Shown: positions 25,618-34,081, numbered from the stretch's first letter. The stretch: DNA of 35,048 bases from Hyphomicrobiaceae bacterium (GCA_028066055.1 JALCBY010000011.1:3366-38413), one strand, 5' to 3'. Program-made: numbers and translations. The notes: generated by a model from the sequence alone, not told the origin.

Positions 25618-26105
25618 TGGCTTGGCTCGCTGACATCATTGGGGGAATTCTCATTCTCGCCGGCGCGTTCTTTTTCGTGGTGGGCGCGGTCGGCATTTAC
25701 CGCATGCCGGACGTGTTCGCGCGAATGCATGCTGCGGGGATTTCCGATACGGTTGGTGCGGGTTTGTTGATTCTCGGCATGATGTTTCTAGCGGGTTTCA
25801 CCCTTGTCAGCGCAAAGCTTGCGGTCATTTTCGGGATTATCTTTTTCACCAGCCCCATTGCAACGCACGCGCTCGCACAAGCAGCCCTTCATGAAGGACT
25901 GGAACCGGTCGGGATTGGGAAGAAAGTGCTGACGGGCCCCGGCGTCAATGAGGATACCGCGAAGCCCGGCGGAACGGAGCGCAAGAGCGCTTCCGCCAGG
26001 ACCAGGAAAACTTCACGAAAGCCGGCGTCATCAACTAAGCGAAAGACGACACGCCGCTCAGCCAGCAAGAAGACTTCGCGCCCAAACAGGAGGACCCGGT
26101 CATAG
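25617..26105 (+). CDS. mnhG: Mrp-type Na+/H+ antiporter subunit G with basic C-terminal tail
   Basis: The first 110 residues are a normal MrpG. Three hydrophobic segments carry the family phrases FFVVGAVGIYRMPDVFARMH and FFTSPIATHALAQAA. The remaining 50 residues are an unusual Ser/Thr/Lys/Arg-rich tail (RKSASARTRKTSRK, then TKRKTTRRSASKKTSR), expected on the cytoplasmic side and without family counterpart that I know. The frame remains consistent to the stop, so this is not an obvious frameshift. It starts within the mnhF stop codon (TGATG). Confidence 0.9.
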   Translation: MAWLADIIGGILILAGAFFFVVGAVGIYRMPDVFARMHAAGISDTVGAGLLILGMMFLAGFTLVSAKLAVIFGIIFFTSPIATHALAQAALHEGLEPVGIGKKVLTGPGVNEDTAKPGGTERKSASARTRKTSRKPASSTKRKTTRRSASKKTSRPNRRTRS

Positions 26106-26119
26106 AGGCGTTCATCAAC

Positions 26120-26662
26120 ATGGTCCTCCTGACGCTGCTTGCCGCGGTTACGCTCGGCATTGTTCGGCTTCGCAATCTATTTGCCGTCGTCATTTTGGGA
26201 GGCATCTACAGTTTCCTGATGGCCAGCGTCATGATCGTTCTCGACGCGGTCGATGTGGCTATGACCGAGGCGTCGGTCGGCGCCGGGGTTTCAACCGTGT
26301 TGATGCTGGCCACTTTGTATCTCACGAAGAGTCAGGAATCCGAGCCAACCCATACACCGCTTCTGCCGCTTTTCGTGGCCGTCGCGACGGGTGCCGTACT
26401 GGTTATCGGCACGTTTGCATTGCCGCCTTTCGGGGCCGCGGACACGCCCGCAAACACGCATGTCGCGCCCTACTATCTGGAAAACTCCATCAGGGACACA
26501 CTGGTTCCCAACGTGGTCACATCGGTGCTGGCCAGTTACCGGGGTTTTGACACGCTGGGCGAGGTGACGGTGATTTTCACAGCCGGCATCGCGGTGCTCA
26601 TGTTGCTTAAGGGCAGGCGGCAGGTGAAGCCCGGCCCCAAGCGTCCGAGGATACGCAGATGA
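26120..26662 (+). CDS. MrpA C-terminal-like subunit (DUF4040/MbhD plus MbhE-like)
   Basis: The 180-residue membrane protein corresponds to the C-terminal part of the large MrpA subunit, encoded separately. The N-terminal half, through MASVMIVLDAVDVAMTEASVGAG, is the DUF4040/MbhD domain, with its acidic residues in helices. After a linker, the second half (YRGFDTLGEVTVIFTAGIAVLML) matches MbhE or the N-terminal part of subunit B. In bacterial Mrp these pieces are normally fused to a NuoL-like N-terminus; here they stand alone as in archaeal Mbh and Mrp operons. The frame begins 14 bases after mnhG. The ATG at 26120 has only a weak AGGCG site. Confidence 0.85.
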   Translation: MVLLTLLAAVTLGIVRLRNLFAVVILGGIYSFLMASVMIVLDAVDVAMTEASVGAGVSTVLMLATLYLTKSQESEPTHTPLLPLFVAVATGAVLVIGTFALPPFGAADTPANTHVAPYYLENSIRDTLVPNVVTSVLASYRGFDTLGEVTVIFTAGIAVLMLLKGRRQVKPGPKRPRIRR

Positions 26663-27078
26663 AGCTCGATGTTGTTTTTCGAATTGCGGCGAAGATCTTC
26701 ATCCCGTTCATGCTCGTCTTCGCGCTTTACGTGCAATTCCATGGCGAACTGGGTCCCGGCGGAGGGTTCCAGGCCGGCGTCGTGGCGGCTGCGATGGTGG
26801 TGTTCTATGCCATCATCTTTGGACTGGAATCGGCGCAGAAAATCGTTCCGCCGCGGGTCGTTGAGCTCATGGTTCCCGCGGGCGTCGGCATATTTGCCGG
26901 CGTGGGCGTCGTCAGTCTTCTGCTCGGCGAGAACTATCTGAACTATTCGCCCTTTGGCGGAGACTCGCAGCACGGACAGGAATACGGCATCATCCTCGTC
27001 GAGATTGGTGTTCTTGTGACCGTGACAGGAACGCTTGTGGCGATCTTCTATTCATTTGTCGGCAGGGGGCGTGAATGA
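26659..27078 (+). CDS. mnhB: Mrp-type Na+/H+ antiporter subunit B
   Basis: The 139-residue protein has four hydrophobic segments and the strong MrpB phrase FHGELGPGGGFQAGVV near residues 28-43. The C-terminal part carries YGIILVEIGVLVTVTGTLVAIF. It is equivalent to MbhF of archaeal complexes and sits between the MrpA fragment and subunit C. ATGA overlaps are present at both ends. The role is structural, with likely contribution of conserved acidic residues to ion translocation. Confidence 0.93.
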   Translation: MKLDVVFRIAAKIFIPFMLVFALYVQFHGELGPGGGFQAGVVAAAMVVFYAIIFGLESAQKIVPPRVVELMVPAGVGIFAGVGVVSLLLGENYLNYSPFGGDSQHGQEYGIILVEIGVLVTVTGTLVAIFYSFVGRGRE

Positions 27079-27440
27079 ACCTGCTGCAAGAGATCATCGC
27101 GCATTACAATCACTGGATCATTATTTTCCTGATGGTGTCGGGCCTCTATATCGTCGTGGCACACGGGAACATGATCAAGAAGCTCGTCGGATTGAGTCTG
27201 TTCCAGACCTCCGTCTATCTTCTTTATCTTTCACCGGGAAAAATCCTCGGCGGGACTCCCCCCATTCTGTCTGATCAATTCACGGTGTATTCGAACCCGC
27301 TCCCCCATGTCCTGATCCTCACGGCCATCGTCGTCGGTGTGGCGACAATTGCGCTCGGTCTGGCGCTTGTCGTGCGCATCAACGAAGCGTTCGGGACGAT
27401 CGAGGAGGACGAAATCTTCGCCGAGGATGAGGACGAATGA
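27075..27440 (+). CDS. mnhC: Mrp-type Na+/H+ antiporter subunit C (NuoK-like)
   Basis: The 121-residue protein has three membrane helices homologous to NuoK, with GNMIKKLVGLSLFQTSVYLLYL and the loop containing DPLPHVLILTAIVVGVA-like sequence (read here NPLPHVLILTAIVVGVATIA). NuoK-family proteins carry conserved membrane glutamates in complex I, but the first is not obvious here. The C-terminus is acidic (EEDEIFAEDEDE). It overlaps mnhB and the next gene by four bases each. It is the usual partner of subunit D in proton transfer. Confidence 0.93.
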   Translation: MNLLQEIIAHYNHWIIIFLMVSGLYIVVAHGNMIKKLVGLSLFQTSVYLLYLSPGKILGGTPPILSDQFTVYSNPLPHVLILTAIVVGVATIALGLALVVRINEAFGTIEEDEIFAEDEDE

Positions 27441-28918
27441 TCTCAGCGCATCTGCCGGCTCTGCAAGTCGTTCTTCCGCTGCTCGGCGCGGTTGTCTGTG
27501 CGTTTCTAAAGCGCGGGTCCTGGGCCTGGCTGGTTGCGCTCGCGGTCTCCCTCGTTCTTCCGGCCATCGCACTCGGATTGCTGTATCAAACCTACGAAGG
27601 CGGTACGATTTCCTATGCGCTGGGTGGTTGGCGGCCGCCGTTCGGGATCGAGTATCGGGTCGATATCTTCAATGCATTCGTGCTCGTGCTGGTGTCGGTC
27701 ATCGGTGCGGTCATCATGCCCTATGCGAAGCGCAGCGTTGAGCACGAAATTCCAGAAGACAAGCAGGCCTGGTTCTACGCGATCTACCTGCTCTGCCTGT
27801 GCGGGTTGCTGGGCATCGCGATTACCGGCGATGCCTTCAATGCCTTCGTGTTCATGGAAATCTCATCGCTCGCGACCTACGCCCTGATCGCGATGGGTCG
27901 CGACCGGCGCGCGCTTCTTGCCGCTTATCAGTATCTGATTATGGGAACGATCGGCGCGACGTTCTACGTCATCGGGGTCGGACTGCTGTATTCGATGACC
28001 GGTACGCTGAACCTCGCAGATATGGCGAACAGGCTTGCCGGAATTGAGGATTCCCGCGCGGTGCTCGCCGCACTTGCGTTCCTGACAGTGGGAATCAGCC
28101 TGAAGCTGGCGTTGTTCCCGCTCCATGTCTGGCTGCCGAACGCTTATGCCTATGCACCATCGATGGCCACCGTATTCCTCTCCGCCACGGCAACCAAGGT
28201 GGCTGTGTATCTGCTGCTGCGATATTTCTTCAGCGTGTTCGGCGTTTCGGTGATCTATGCCGACTTGCCCGTGTCGTGGATCTTTCTGGTTCTTTCGATC
28301 GCGGCCATGTTCGGTGCTTCGCTGGTTGCAGTCTTCCAGGCGAACATCAAACGCATGCTGGCCTACTCCTCGGTCGCCCAGATCGGCTACATCACGCTCG
28401 GTATTGCAATCGCCAACAAGACGGGACTGGCGGGTGGCATCGTCCACCTCTTCAACCACGCCATCATGAAAGCTGCTTTGTTTATGGCTTTGGGCAGCAT
28501 CTTCTTTCGGATCGGGTCTGTCAGGATCGAGGATCTGGCAGGCATCGCCAAGCGCATGCCGGTGACCGCCGGCGTTTTCGTGGTCGGCGGGCTCGGTCTT
28601 ATTGGCGTGCCCGGGACGGCCGGCTTCATATCGAAATGGTATCTGGGGCTGGGCGCTATTGAAAACGGCTGGTGGTGGCTTCTGATGCTGATCGTTCTGA
28701 GTTCGGCGATTGCTGTGCTCTATGTCGGTCGCGTTGTCGAGGTGATGTGGTTTCGTGAACCCTCTCCCGTTGCAAAGAAAGCCGAGGAACCGCCGCTCAG
28801 CATGCTCTTGCCGACCCTTCTGCTGACGTTCGCGACGATCTATTTCGGTTTCGACACGTTCCTGACCGCGCATATGGCGGACCTCGCAGCTCAATTGCTC
28901 TTAACGGGGGGACGATGA
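27437..28918 (+). CDS. mnhD: Mrp-type antiporter subunit D, NuoL/M/N family (first copy)
   Basis: The 493-residue protein has about 14 membrane helices. The conserved charge relay of the family is complete: Glu141 in FMEISS (TM5), Lys223 in SLKLALFPLH (TM7) with His230, Lys254 in ATKVAVY (TM8) and Lys400 in GFISKWYL (TM12). This is the best match to canonical MrpD and the archaeal MbhH position. It overlaps its neighbours by four bases on each side. It is expected to form one proton or cation channel of the complex in the inner membrane. Confidence 0.95.
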   Translation: MISAHLPALQVVLPLLGAVVCAFLKRGSWAWLVALAVSLVLPAIALGLLYQTYEGGTISYALGGWRPPFGIEYRVDIFNAFVLVLVSVIGAVIMPYAKRSVEHEIPEDKQAWFYAIYLLCLCGLLGIAITGDAFNAFVFMEISSLATYALIAMGRDRRALLAAYQYLIMGTIGATFYVIGVGLLYSMTGTLNLADMANRLAGIEDSRAVLAALAFLTVGISLKLALFPLHVWLPNAYAYAPSMATVFLSATATKVAVYLLLRYFFSVFGVSVIYADLPVSWIFLVLSIAAMFGASLVAVFQANIKRMLAYSSVAQIGYITLGIAIANKTGLAGGIVHLFNHAIMKAALFMALGSIFFRIGSVRIEDLAGIAKRMPVTAGVFVVGGLGLIGVPGTAGFISKWYLGLGAIENGWWWLLMLIVLSSAIAVLYVGRVVEVMWFREPSPVAKKAEEPPLSMLLPTLLLTFATIYFGFDTFLTAHMADLAAQLLLTGGR

Positions 28919-30381
28919 CCGGTGAAACACTGATCATTCTCGCGCTGCTCGTTCCCACCGTCGGGGCGGCCCTCATTTGGGCTACGGCATGGAATCCGAA
29001 CTTCCGCGAGACAACGACGCTGGTCACTGCCGGCATTCTCTTCATCATCGTGTTGACGATACTCGGCCGTTTCCTGAGCGGAGAACCGCTGGCGACCGGA
29101 ACGGTGCCGATTGCGCCGGGACTTGAATTGGGGTTCAGCATCGAGCCGCTCGGCATGTTGTTCGCCTGCATCGCCTCGGGGCTCTGGATCGTCAATTCAA
29201 TTTATTCGATCGGCTATATGCGCGGCAACAACGAGCCGCGCCAGACGCCGTTCTACATGTGTTTCGCAATCGCACTGGCGAGCACGATGGGTATCGCCTT
29301 TGCCGCAAACCTGTTCACGCTGTTCCTCTTCTACGAGATTCTGACATTGTCGACCTATCCGCTCGTCACCCACAAGGGAGACGACAGTGCCCGGGAGGGA
29401 GGACGCACGTATCTGCTGGTGCTGCTCGGCACGTCGACGGTCCTGCTGCTGCCCGCCATCATCGCCACTGCGGTGATCGCCGGCACACTGAACTTTGAGC
29501 CGGGAGGCATACTCGCTGGAAAGGTCAGTCCGACGGTCCTGTCAATCCTGCTTGCAATGTTCATGTTCGGGATTGGCAAGGCGGCCCTGATGCCTTTCCA
29601 CAAATGGCTTCCCGCGGCCATGGTCGCACCGACTCCCGTCAGCGCGCTGCTGCATGCGGTCGCAGTCGTGAAGGCCGGTGTGTTTTCGGTCGTCAAGGTT
29701 ATTGTCTATGTGTTCGGCGTCGAGACCTTGGCCGGCGCGGCTACCGCCGGATGGTTGCTTTATATCGCGGGTGCAACCATCCTGATTGCGTCCGTGGTCG
29801 CACTCAAGGCCGACAATTTGAAGCGCCGCCTAGCCTATTCCACGGTCAGCCAGCTGTCCTATGTAATCCTCGCCGCGGCGATCCTGGCGCCGATCTCTAT
29901 CGTTGGCGCGTCGATGCATATTGCCGCTCACGCCATCAGCAAAATCACACTGTTTTTCGCCGCAGGCTCGATCTATACCGCAGCACACCTGACAGAGGTC
30001 AGCCAGCTTAACGGTATCGGGCGGAAGATGCCCTGGACCATGGGCGCTTTCGCCATCGGTGCGTTGAGCATGATCGGCGTGCCGCCGACAGCCGGATTTG
30101 TGAGCAAGTGGTACATCCTGTTGGGTGCAATGGACGCGCAGCAGTGGATTGCGGTCGGCGTAATCATCGTCAGCACGCTTCTGAACGCTGCCTATTTCCT
30201 GCCCATTGTCTATGCGGCGTTCTTCCGCGCGCCCGACAAGAAAAGTCCGGACCACGGCGAGGCGCCGTTGCCCATCGTCGTTGCACTGACGGTGACCGCA
30301 GCGGGAACGGTAATCCTGTTCTTGTTTCCGGGCGTGCCGCTCGCATTGTCCAAAATGCTAGGTTTGGTGGGAGGAGGGTGA
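28915..30381 (+). CDS. Mrp-type antiporter large subunit, NuoL/M/N family (second copy)
   Basis: The 488-residue, roughly 14-helix protein is paralogous to the previous one. The key residues are intact: Glu141 in FYEILT, Lys222 and His229 in GKAALMPFHKWLP, Lys253 in VVKAGVF and Lys398 in GFVSKWYI. It shows the GxSAxLHAxxVVKAG-type phrase of the NuoM/MrpA branch (VSALLHAVAVVKAGV), so it may functionally replace the N-terminal part of MrpA. Its start overlaps mnhD by four bases. A strong AGGAGGG site for the next gene lies just before its stop. Confidence 0.93.
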   Translation: MTGETLIILALLVPTVGAALIWATAWNPNFRETTTLVTAGILFIIVLTILGRFLSGEPLATGTVPIAPGLELGFSIEPLGMLFACIASGLWIVNSIYSIGYMRGNNEPRQTPFYMCFAIALASTMGIAFAANLFTLFLFYEILTLSTYPLVTHKGDDSAREGGRTYLLVLLGTSTVLLLPAIIATAVIAGTLNFEPGGILAGKVSPTVLSILLAMFMFGIGKAALMPFHKWLPAAMVAPTPVSALLHAVAVVKAGVFSVVKVIVYVFGVETLAGAATAGWLLYIAGATILIASVVALKADNLKRRLAYSTVSQLSYVILAAAILAPISIVGASMHIAAHAISKITLFFAAGSIYTAAHLTEVSQLNGIGRKMPWTMGAFAIGALSMIGVPPTAGFVSKWYILLGAMDAQQWIAVGVIIVSTLLNAAYFLPIVYAAFFRAPDKKSPDHGEAPLPIVVALTVTAAGTVILFLFPGVPLALSKMLGLVGGG

Positions 30382-30384
30382 TCC

Positions 30385-30630
30385 ATGTCTGAACCCGATC
30401 ACTGGCTGGTGCGGCCCAAAACGATCCGGATGTTGTGGATCGTCTTCTCCATCATTCTGGCGCTGCTGGTGCTGAGCGATCTGGTGGTCCATCACCACGC
30501 CCATTTCGGCATCGACGGCACCTTCGGCTTTTATGCCTGGTACGGCTTTCTCTCCTGTGTGGTCCTTGTGGTCGGCTCCAAGGCGCTCGGCGCCATTCTG
30601 AAGCGGCGGGATACCTATTATGACGATTAG
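30385..30630 (+). CDS. Small two-helix membrane protein of the antiporter operon
   Basis: The 81-residue protein is not in a family I recognise. It has two predicted membrane helices (about residues 16-35 and 47-68) linked by a histidine-rich loop VVHHHAHFGIDG. The C-terminus is charged (KRRDTYYDD). AGGAGGG precedes its ATG. It starts three bases after the second large subunit and overlaps the third by 11 bases, so it is certainly part of the operon and probably a dedicated accessory subunit of the complex. Confidence 0.85.
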   Translation: MSEPDHWLVRPKTIRMLWIVFSIILALLVLSDLVVHHHAHFGIDGTFGFYAWYGFLSCVVLVVGSKALGAILKRRDTYYDD

Positions 30631-32305
30631 CGCCATACTGCCTCCGGGCGTCATATTGATCCTCGCTGGTTTCCTGCTGCCGCTGCTGCAGGGACATGCT
30701 CGGACGGCGGCGCTCCTGATCGCACCGGTGATTACGCTGGCGGTTATCTGGCAGGTGCCGGATGGCGTGGTCATGAGCCTCGGATTCATGGGTTACACGC
30801 TGACTCCGGTGGAAGGCGATACGCTCTCCCGGCTGTTCGCGACGATCTTTGCCATCATGGCTTTCGGGGGAGGCCTGTTCGCGCTCAACCAGGATCGCGT
30901 CACTGAGCTTGCTGCAGCCTTCGTCTATGCAGGTGCGGCGATCGGCGTGACCTTCGCCGGCGACCTGATCACGCTGTTCGTGTTCTGGGAAATCATGGCG
31001 CTGGCTTCGACGCTGGTGGTTTGGAGCGCCGGTGCGAAGGCTTTCGGTGCGGGCATGCGCTACGTTTCGATCCATTTGCTCGGCGGCGTCCTGCTGATGA
31101 TCGGCATCATCGGCGAGGTGGCGGCCACGGGTTCGGTGGAATTCACGGCCATACAACCCGACACCGCGGCGCGCTGGTTCATACTCGCGGGCTTCCTCAT
31201 CAACGCTGGTGCGCCGCCCTTGTCCGCCTGGCTGCCGGATGCCTATCCGGAAGCCTCGTGGAGCGGCATGGTGTTCCTTTCCGCCTTTACCACCAAAACG
31301 GCAGTATATGTGCTGTTGCGCGGCTTTCCCGGTGCCGACATCCTGGTTTTCGTCGGCCTCTACATGATCTTCTACGGCATCGTCTATGCGATCCTGGAAA
31401 ACGATATGCGCCGGATCCTGGCTTACAGCATCGTCAATCAGGTCGGCTTCATGGTGTGCGGTATCGGCATCGGCACCACCATGGCGCTGAACGGTGCGGC
31501 AGCACACGCCTTCACCCACATCATTTACAAAGCGCTGCTCCTGATGTCTGCGGGTTCCGTGCTCTACATGACCGGCAAGCGCAAATGCACCGATCTCGGC
31601 GGTCTGTTCCGAACCATGCCGCTGACCGCCATTTGCGGCATTATCGGCGCCTTGTCGATCTCGTCCTTCCCTCTGACCTCGGGCTTCATCAGCAAGTCAA
31701 TGATTTCACAGGCTGCGGCTGACGAGCACCTGTTTGTCGTTTGGATGGCGTTGGCAGCGGCATCGGCCGGTGTTTTCCTCCACGCAGGTATCAAATTCCC
31801 CTGGTTCGTGTTCTTCCAGAAGGATTCCGGGATGCGTCCGGAAGAACCGCCATGGAACATGAAGGCAGCCATGGTGCTGTTCTCTTTCCTTTGCATCGGT
31901 CTCGGCGTATTGCCGTACCCGCTCTATGCGATGCTGCCATACCCGGTTGACTATGTGCCTTACACGGTCAGCCACGTCACCAGTATGCTGCAGCTGCTTC
32001 TCTTCTCCGGCCTTGCCTTTTTCCTCATGCTTGGCATGCTCAAACGCACACTCACCATCACGCTCGACTTCGACTGGTTCTATCGCGGGTTGGGGAAGGT
32101 ATTGGCGAAGGAGTTCGACATGAGAAGTGCGCGCGCGTGGGGCGCAATGGTCGAACGGTTGTATGACGCGGTTGTACGCTTCGTGGGTACGCTTTATCGC
32201 CATCACGGGCCTCAAGGTGTGCTTGCCCGGAGCTGGCCAACCGGAAGTATGGCCTTCTGGACAACCTTGCTGCTGTGCGCTTGCGTTATCGTCTACTACT
32301 TTTAG
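30620..32305 (+). CDS. Mrp-type antiporter large subunit, NuoL/M/N family (third, diverged copy)
   Basis: The 561-residue protein is the longest of the three paralogs, with extra C-terminal helices and a soluble stretch before the last hydrophobic helix. Glu124 (FWEIMA), Lys226 (TTKTAVY) and Lys359 (GFISKSMI) are kept. The TM7 lysine is replaced by Asn195 (FLINAGAPP) and the usual PLHxWLP histidine by Ser202 (PLSAWLP). Loss of the central lysine and its partner suggests altered or absent proton pumping by this subunit. It overlaps the small gene by 11 bases and closes the operon. No terminator is visible after it. Confidence 0.92.
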   Translation: MTISAILPPGVILILAGFLLPLLQGHARTAALLIAPVITLAVIWQVPDGVVMSLGFMGYTLTPVEGDTLSRLFATIFAIMAFGGGLFALNQDRVTELAAAFVYAGAAIGVTFAGDLITLFVFWEIMALASTLVVWSAGAKAFGAGMRYVSIHLLGGVLLMIGIIGEVAATGSVEFTAIQPDTAARWFILAGFLINAGAPPLSAWLPDAYPEASWSGMVFLSAFTTKTAVYVLLRGFPGADILVFVGLYMIFYGIVYAILENDMRRILAYSIVNQVGFMVCGIGIGTTMALNGAAAHAFTHIIYKALLLMSAGSVLYMTGKRKCTDLGGLFRTMPLTAICGIIGALSISSFPLTSGFISKSMISQAAADEHLFVVWMALAAASAGVFLHAGIKFPWFVFFQKDSGMRPEEPPWNMKAAMVLFSFLCIGLGVLPYPLYAMLPYPVDYVPYTVSHVTSMLQLLLFSGLAFFLMLGMLKRTLTITLDFDWFYRGLGKVLAKEFDMRSARAWGAMVERLYDAVVRFVGTLYRHHGPQGVLARSWPTGSMAFWTTLLLCACVIVYYF

Positions 32306-32866
32306 TAGAATTGTCTTTTCGAGATGGAGTTTGTTTGTGCTGTCCGGAAGAGTTCGTATGAGGTCAATATTCCTTCTTTAACTCGGGCAGGCTGTATTTT
32401 TGACCTTAGATCACTTCGTTTTGACCAAGAATAGATTCTCGACAGCGATCTAAATCGGTTGTTGACTAGCGTTAAAGTTGTAATTTCTTTGACATTGCGT
32501 CAAATTTTTGATTCGGAATCGGCAATTGTTTGCCTGCTATGAGCGGATATCAGCGCAGAATCCGGAATTTAAAACCATAAAAACAATATGTTAGAACGGA
32601 GAAATTCGAACAGGAAGATTCATTTACTAAAGAATGGGTGTTGCTTGAAATTTGCCTAATACACGTCTACATTCTGACCAGTCGATTGTCCGAAAAGCAG
32701 ACAACACGCTACGTATCGCTGATTACGGAAATTAAGAGTCTCAATGGATCAGAAATTGATCTGGAAGTGATGGCGTTTCCGACAAAATCTGGACAATTTT
32801 ATTCTGAACATTGAACCGAGATTACTTTGTTCTTAAAGGTAACATTGGAATTGGGAGATCGCTTAG
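32306..32866. other. AT-rich gene-free leader upstream of mucR
   Basis: This 561-base gap has no gene I can support; only very short open frames occur. One counted 60-base row (32461-32520) is 33% G+C, far below the flanking genes. It contains repeated TTGAC words (see the repeat entry) and a dyad TTTGAC/GTCAAA. MucR/Ros proteins are known to bind AT-rich DNA and repress their own genes, so autoregulation here is a reasonable inference. Confidence 0.6.
32397..32504. repeat. Cluster of TTGAC half-sites upstream of mucR
   Basis: TTGAC occurs in the same orientation at 32400, 32421, 32462 and 32489, with an inverted copy (GTCAA) at 32499-32503. The first two sit in a longer direct repeat TTTTGACC, 21 bases apart, and the third is 41 bases further, near two helical turns per step. 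The last pair forms the dyad TTTGAC-N5-GTCAAA. It may be an operator array. One or more copies could instead be -35 elements. Confidence 0.4.
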
Positions 32867-33277
32867 ATGGAAGATAAGAAAATCACCGAAGGACTCGTGG
32901 AGCTTACGGCCGATATCGTTTCGGCTTACGTGAGTAACAACACGGTTGTATCGAGTGACCTACCATCGCTCATAAACGACACTTATGATGCGTTGAGCAA
33001 AGCAGCTGCGAAGGCTGCACAACCGATCGTTGAGGAACTGAACCCGGCAGTTCCTGTGAAGAAGTCGGTGACACCGGATTACATCGTCTGTCTGGAAGAC
33101 GGCAAGAGATTTAAGTCCCTGAAGCGTCATCTGCGTACACACTACAATCTGACGCCAGAGGAATATCGCGAGAAATGGAATCTGCCGCATGATTATCCTA
33201 TGGTCGCGCCAAACTATGCGGCGGCGCGCTCGGCACTGGCCAAGAAAATGGGCTTGGGTCAGCGCAGAAAAGGCTGA
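32867..33277 (+). CDS. mucR: MucR/Ros family zinc-finger transcriptional regulator
   Basis: The 136-residue DNA-binding protein has an N-terminal oligomerisation region ([15 protein letters not shown]) and a Ros-type zinc finger. The ligand pattern is Cys-X2-Asp-X9-His-X3-His in [18 protein letters not shown], the variant in which Asp replaces the second cysteine. The C-terminal signature [15 protein letters not shown] and [13 protein letters not shown] is diagnostic. MucR proteins act as H-NS-like regulators of exopolysaccharide, motility, virulence and cell-cycle genes in Hyphomicrobiales. GGGAGA lies upstream of the start. A long AT-rich leader precedes it and a terminator follows. Confidence 0.96.
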   Translation: MEDKKITEGLVELTADIVSAYVSNNTVVSSDLPSLINDTYDALSKAAAKAAQPIVEELNPAVPVKKSVTPDYIVCLEDGKRFKSLKRHLRTHYNLTPEEYREKWNLPHDYPMVAPNYAAARSALAKKMGLGQRRKG

Positions 33278-33329
33278 TTTCGGACTCTGACCCGGAGGCA
33301 ACTCGGGCAAGTCAGAAAATGGTTTAAGG

Positions 33330-33355
33330 GAGGGCCTTAGCGGCCCTCTTTTTTT
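33330..33355 (+). terminator. Rho-independent terminator of mucR
   Basis: The 7-bp stem GAGGGCC/GGCCCTC with a five-base loop is followed directly by seven T residues, 52 bases after the mucR stop. Confidence 0.9.
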
Positions 33356-33510
33356 GTCCGAATCCCATATCGGACGATCGACAAAATTTCCAAAAAATTT
33401 CGCATTGCGGACTTGCGGAGGACTCACCGGATCGACCATAGTCCAAGTGATGCGGCTGATTCGCGCGCACCCTCTTCGGGCGGCGCGGATCTGAAAAATA
33501 TGAGGGGGCC

Positions 33511-34026
33511 ATGACGTCCGAGTTAGCTTTTCGGGCGCAGCTTATAACGCGCGAACAGCGTCAGATTTACGACTATTGGAGGTCCTGCGCGCAGCATCGG
33601 CTGATGCCTGCGCGCGCCGATCTCGATCCGACGGCAATGCGTCAGTATCTGCCGGATATCTGTCTCATCGACATTCTGGACGGATTGCCGGATGCTGTCG
33701 TCAGGTTGGCGGGAACACGGGTACGGAGTGTTTACGGCTTTGAATTGACAGGAAAATGCCTCGGCGATCTGGAATGGGGCGAGAAGGCTGAATATTGGGG
33801 CGCTGTCTATCGCAGAATTGTAGAAAAGGCCACGCCGCTCCAGGGTGCGGTCCAAGGCCCGATCTGCAGGCGGGAACATATCACGCTGTTCTGGTTGCGG
33901 TTGCCGTTGTCTGACGACGGCCTGAGCGTGAACAAGGTTCTGTGCTACGACTTCGCGGTTCCGAACTACGCAATCCGTCCTGAATCCATTGAAGTTTCCG
34001 GCATGAAGCGCGCAGTGAACTCCTGA
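33511..34026 (+). CDS. PAS_5 domain protein
   Basis: The 171-residue protein is a single PAS-like domain of the PAS_5 (PF07310) type, common in alphaproteobacteria. The signature runs from LDPTAMRQYLPDICLIDIL (residues about 38-56) to VRLAGTRVRSVYGFELTG (residues about 64-81). It has no output domain, signal peptide or membrane segment, so it probably works through protein contacts or as a sensor. GAGGGGG lies upstream of the ATG. It is transcribed separately from mucR, being downstream of the terminator. Confidence 0.88.
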   Translation: MTSELAFRAQLITREQRQIYDYWRSCAQHRLMPARADLDPTAMRQYLPDICLIDILDGLPDAVVRLAGTRVRSVYGFELTGKCLGDLEWGEKAEYWGAVYRRIVEKATPLQGAVQGPICRREHITLFWLRLPLSDDGLSVNKVLCYDFAVPNYAIRPESIEVSGMKRAVNS

Positions 34027-34081
34027 CGCGCCGAACGCGTGTAGTACGCGGTTCTATAATTCAATCTCCATCTATAGGTTG

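Noticed and set aside
32539-32580. Very short open frame (13 codons) inside the mucR leader
   Set aside because: It has no clear ribosome site and no sign of coding bias, so a leader-peptide role cannot be supported.
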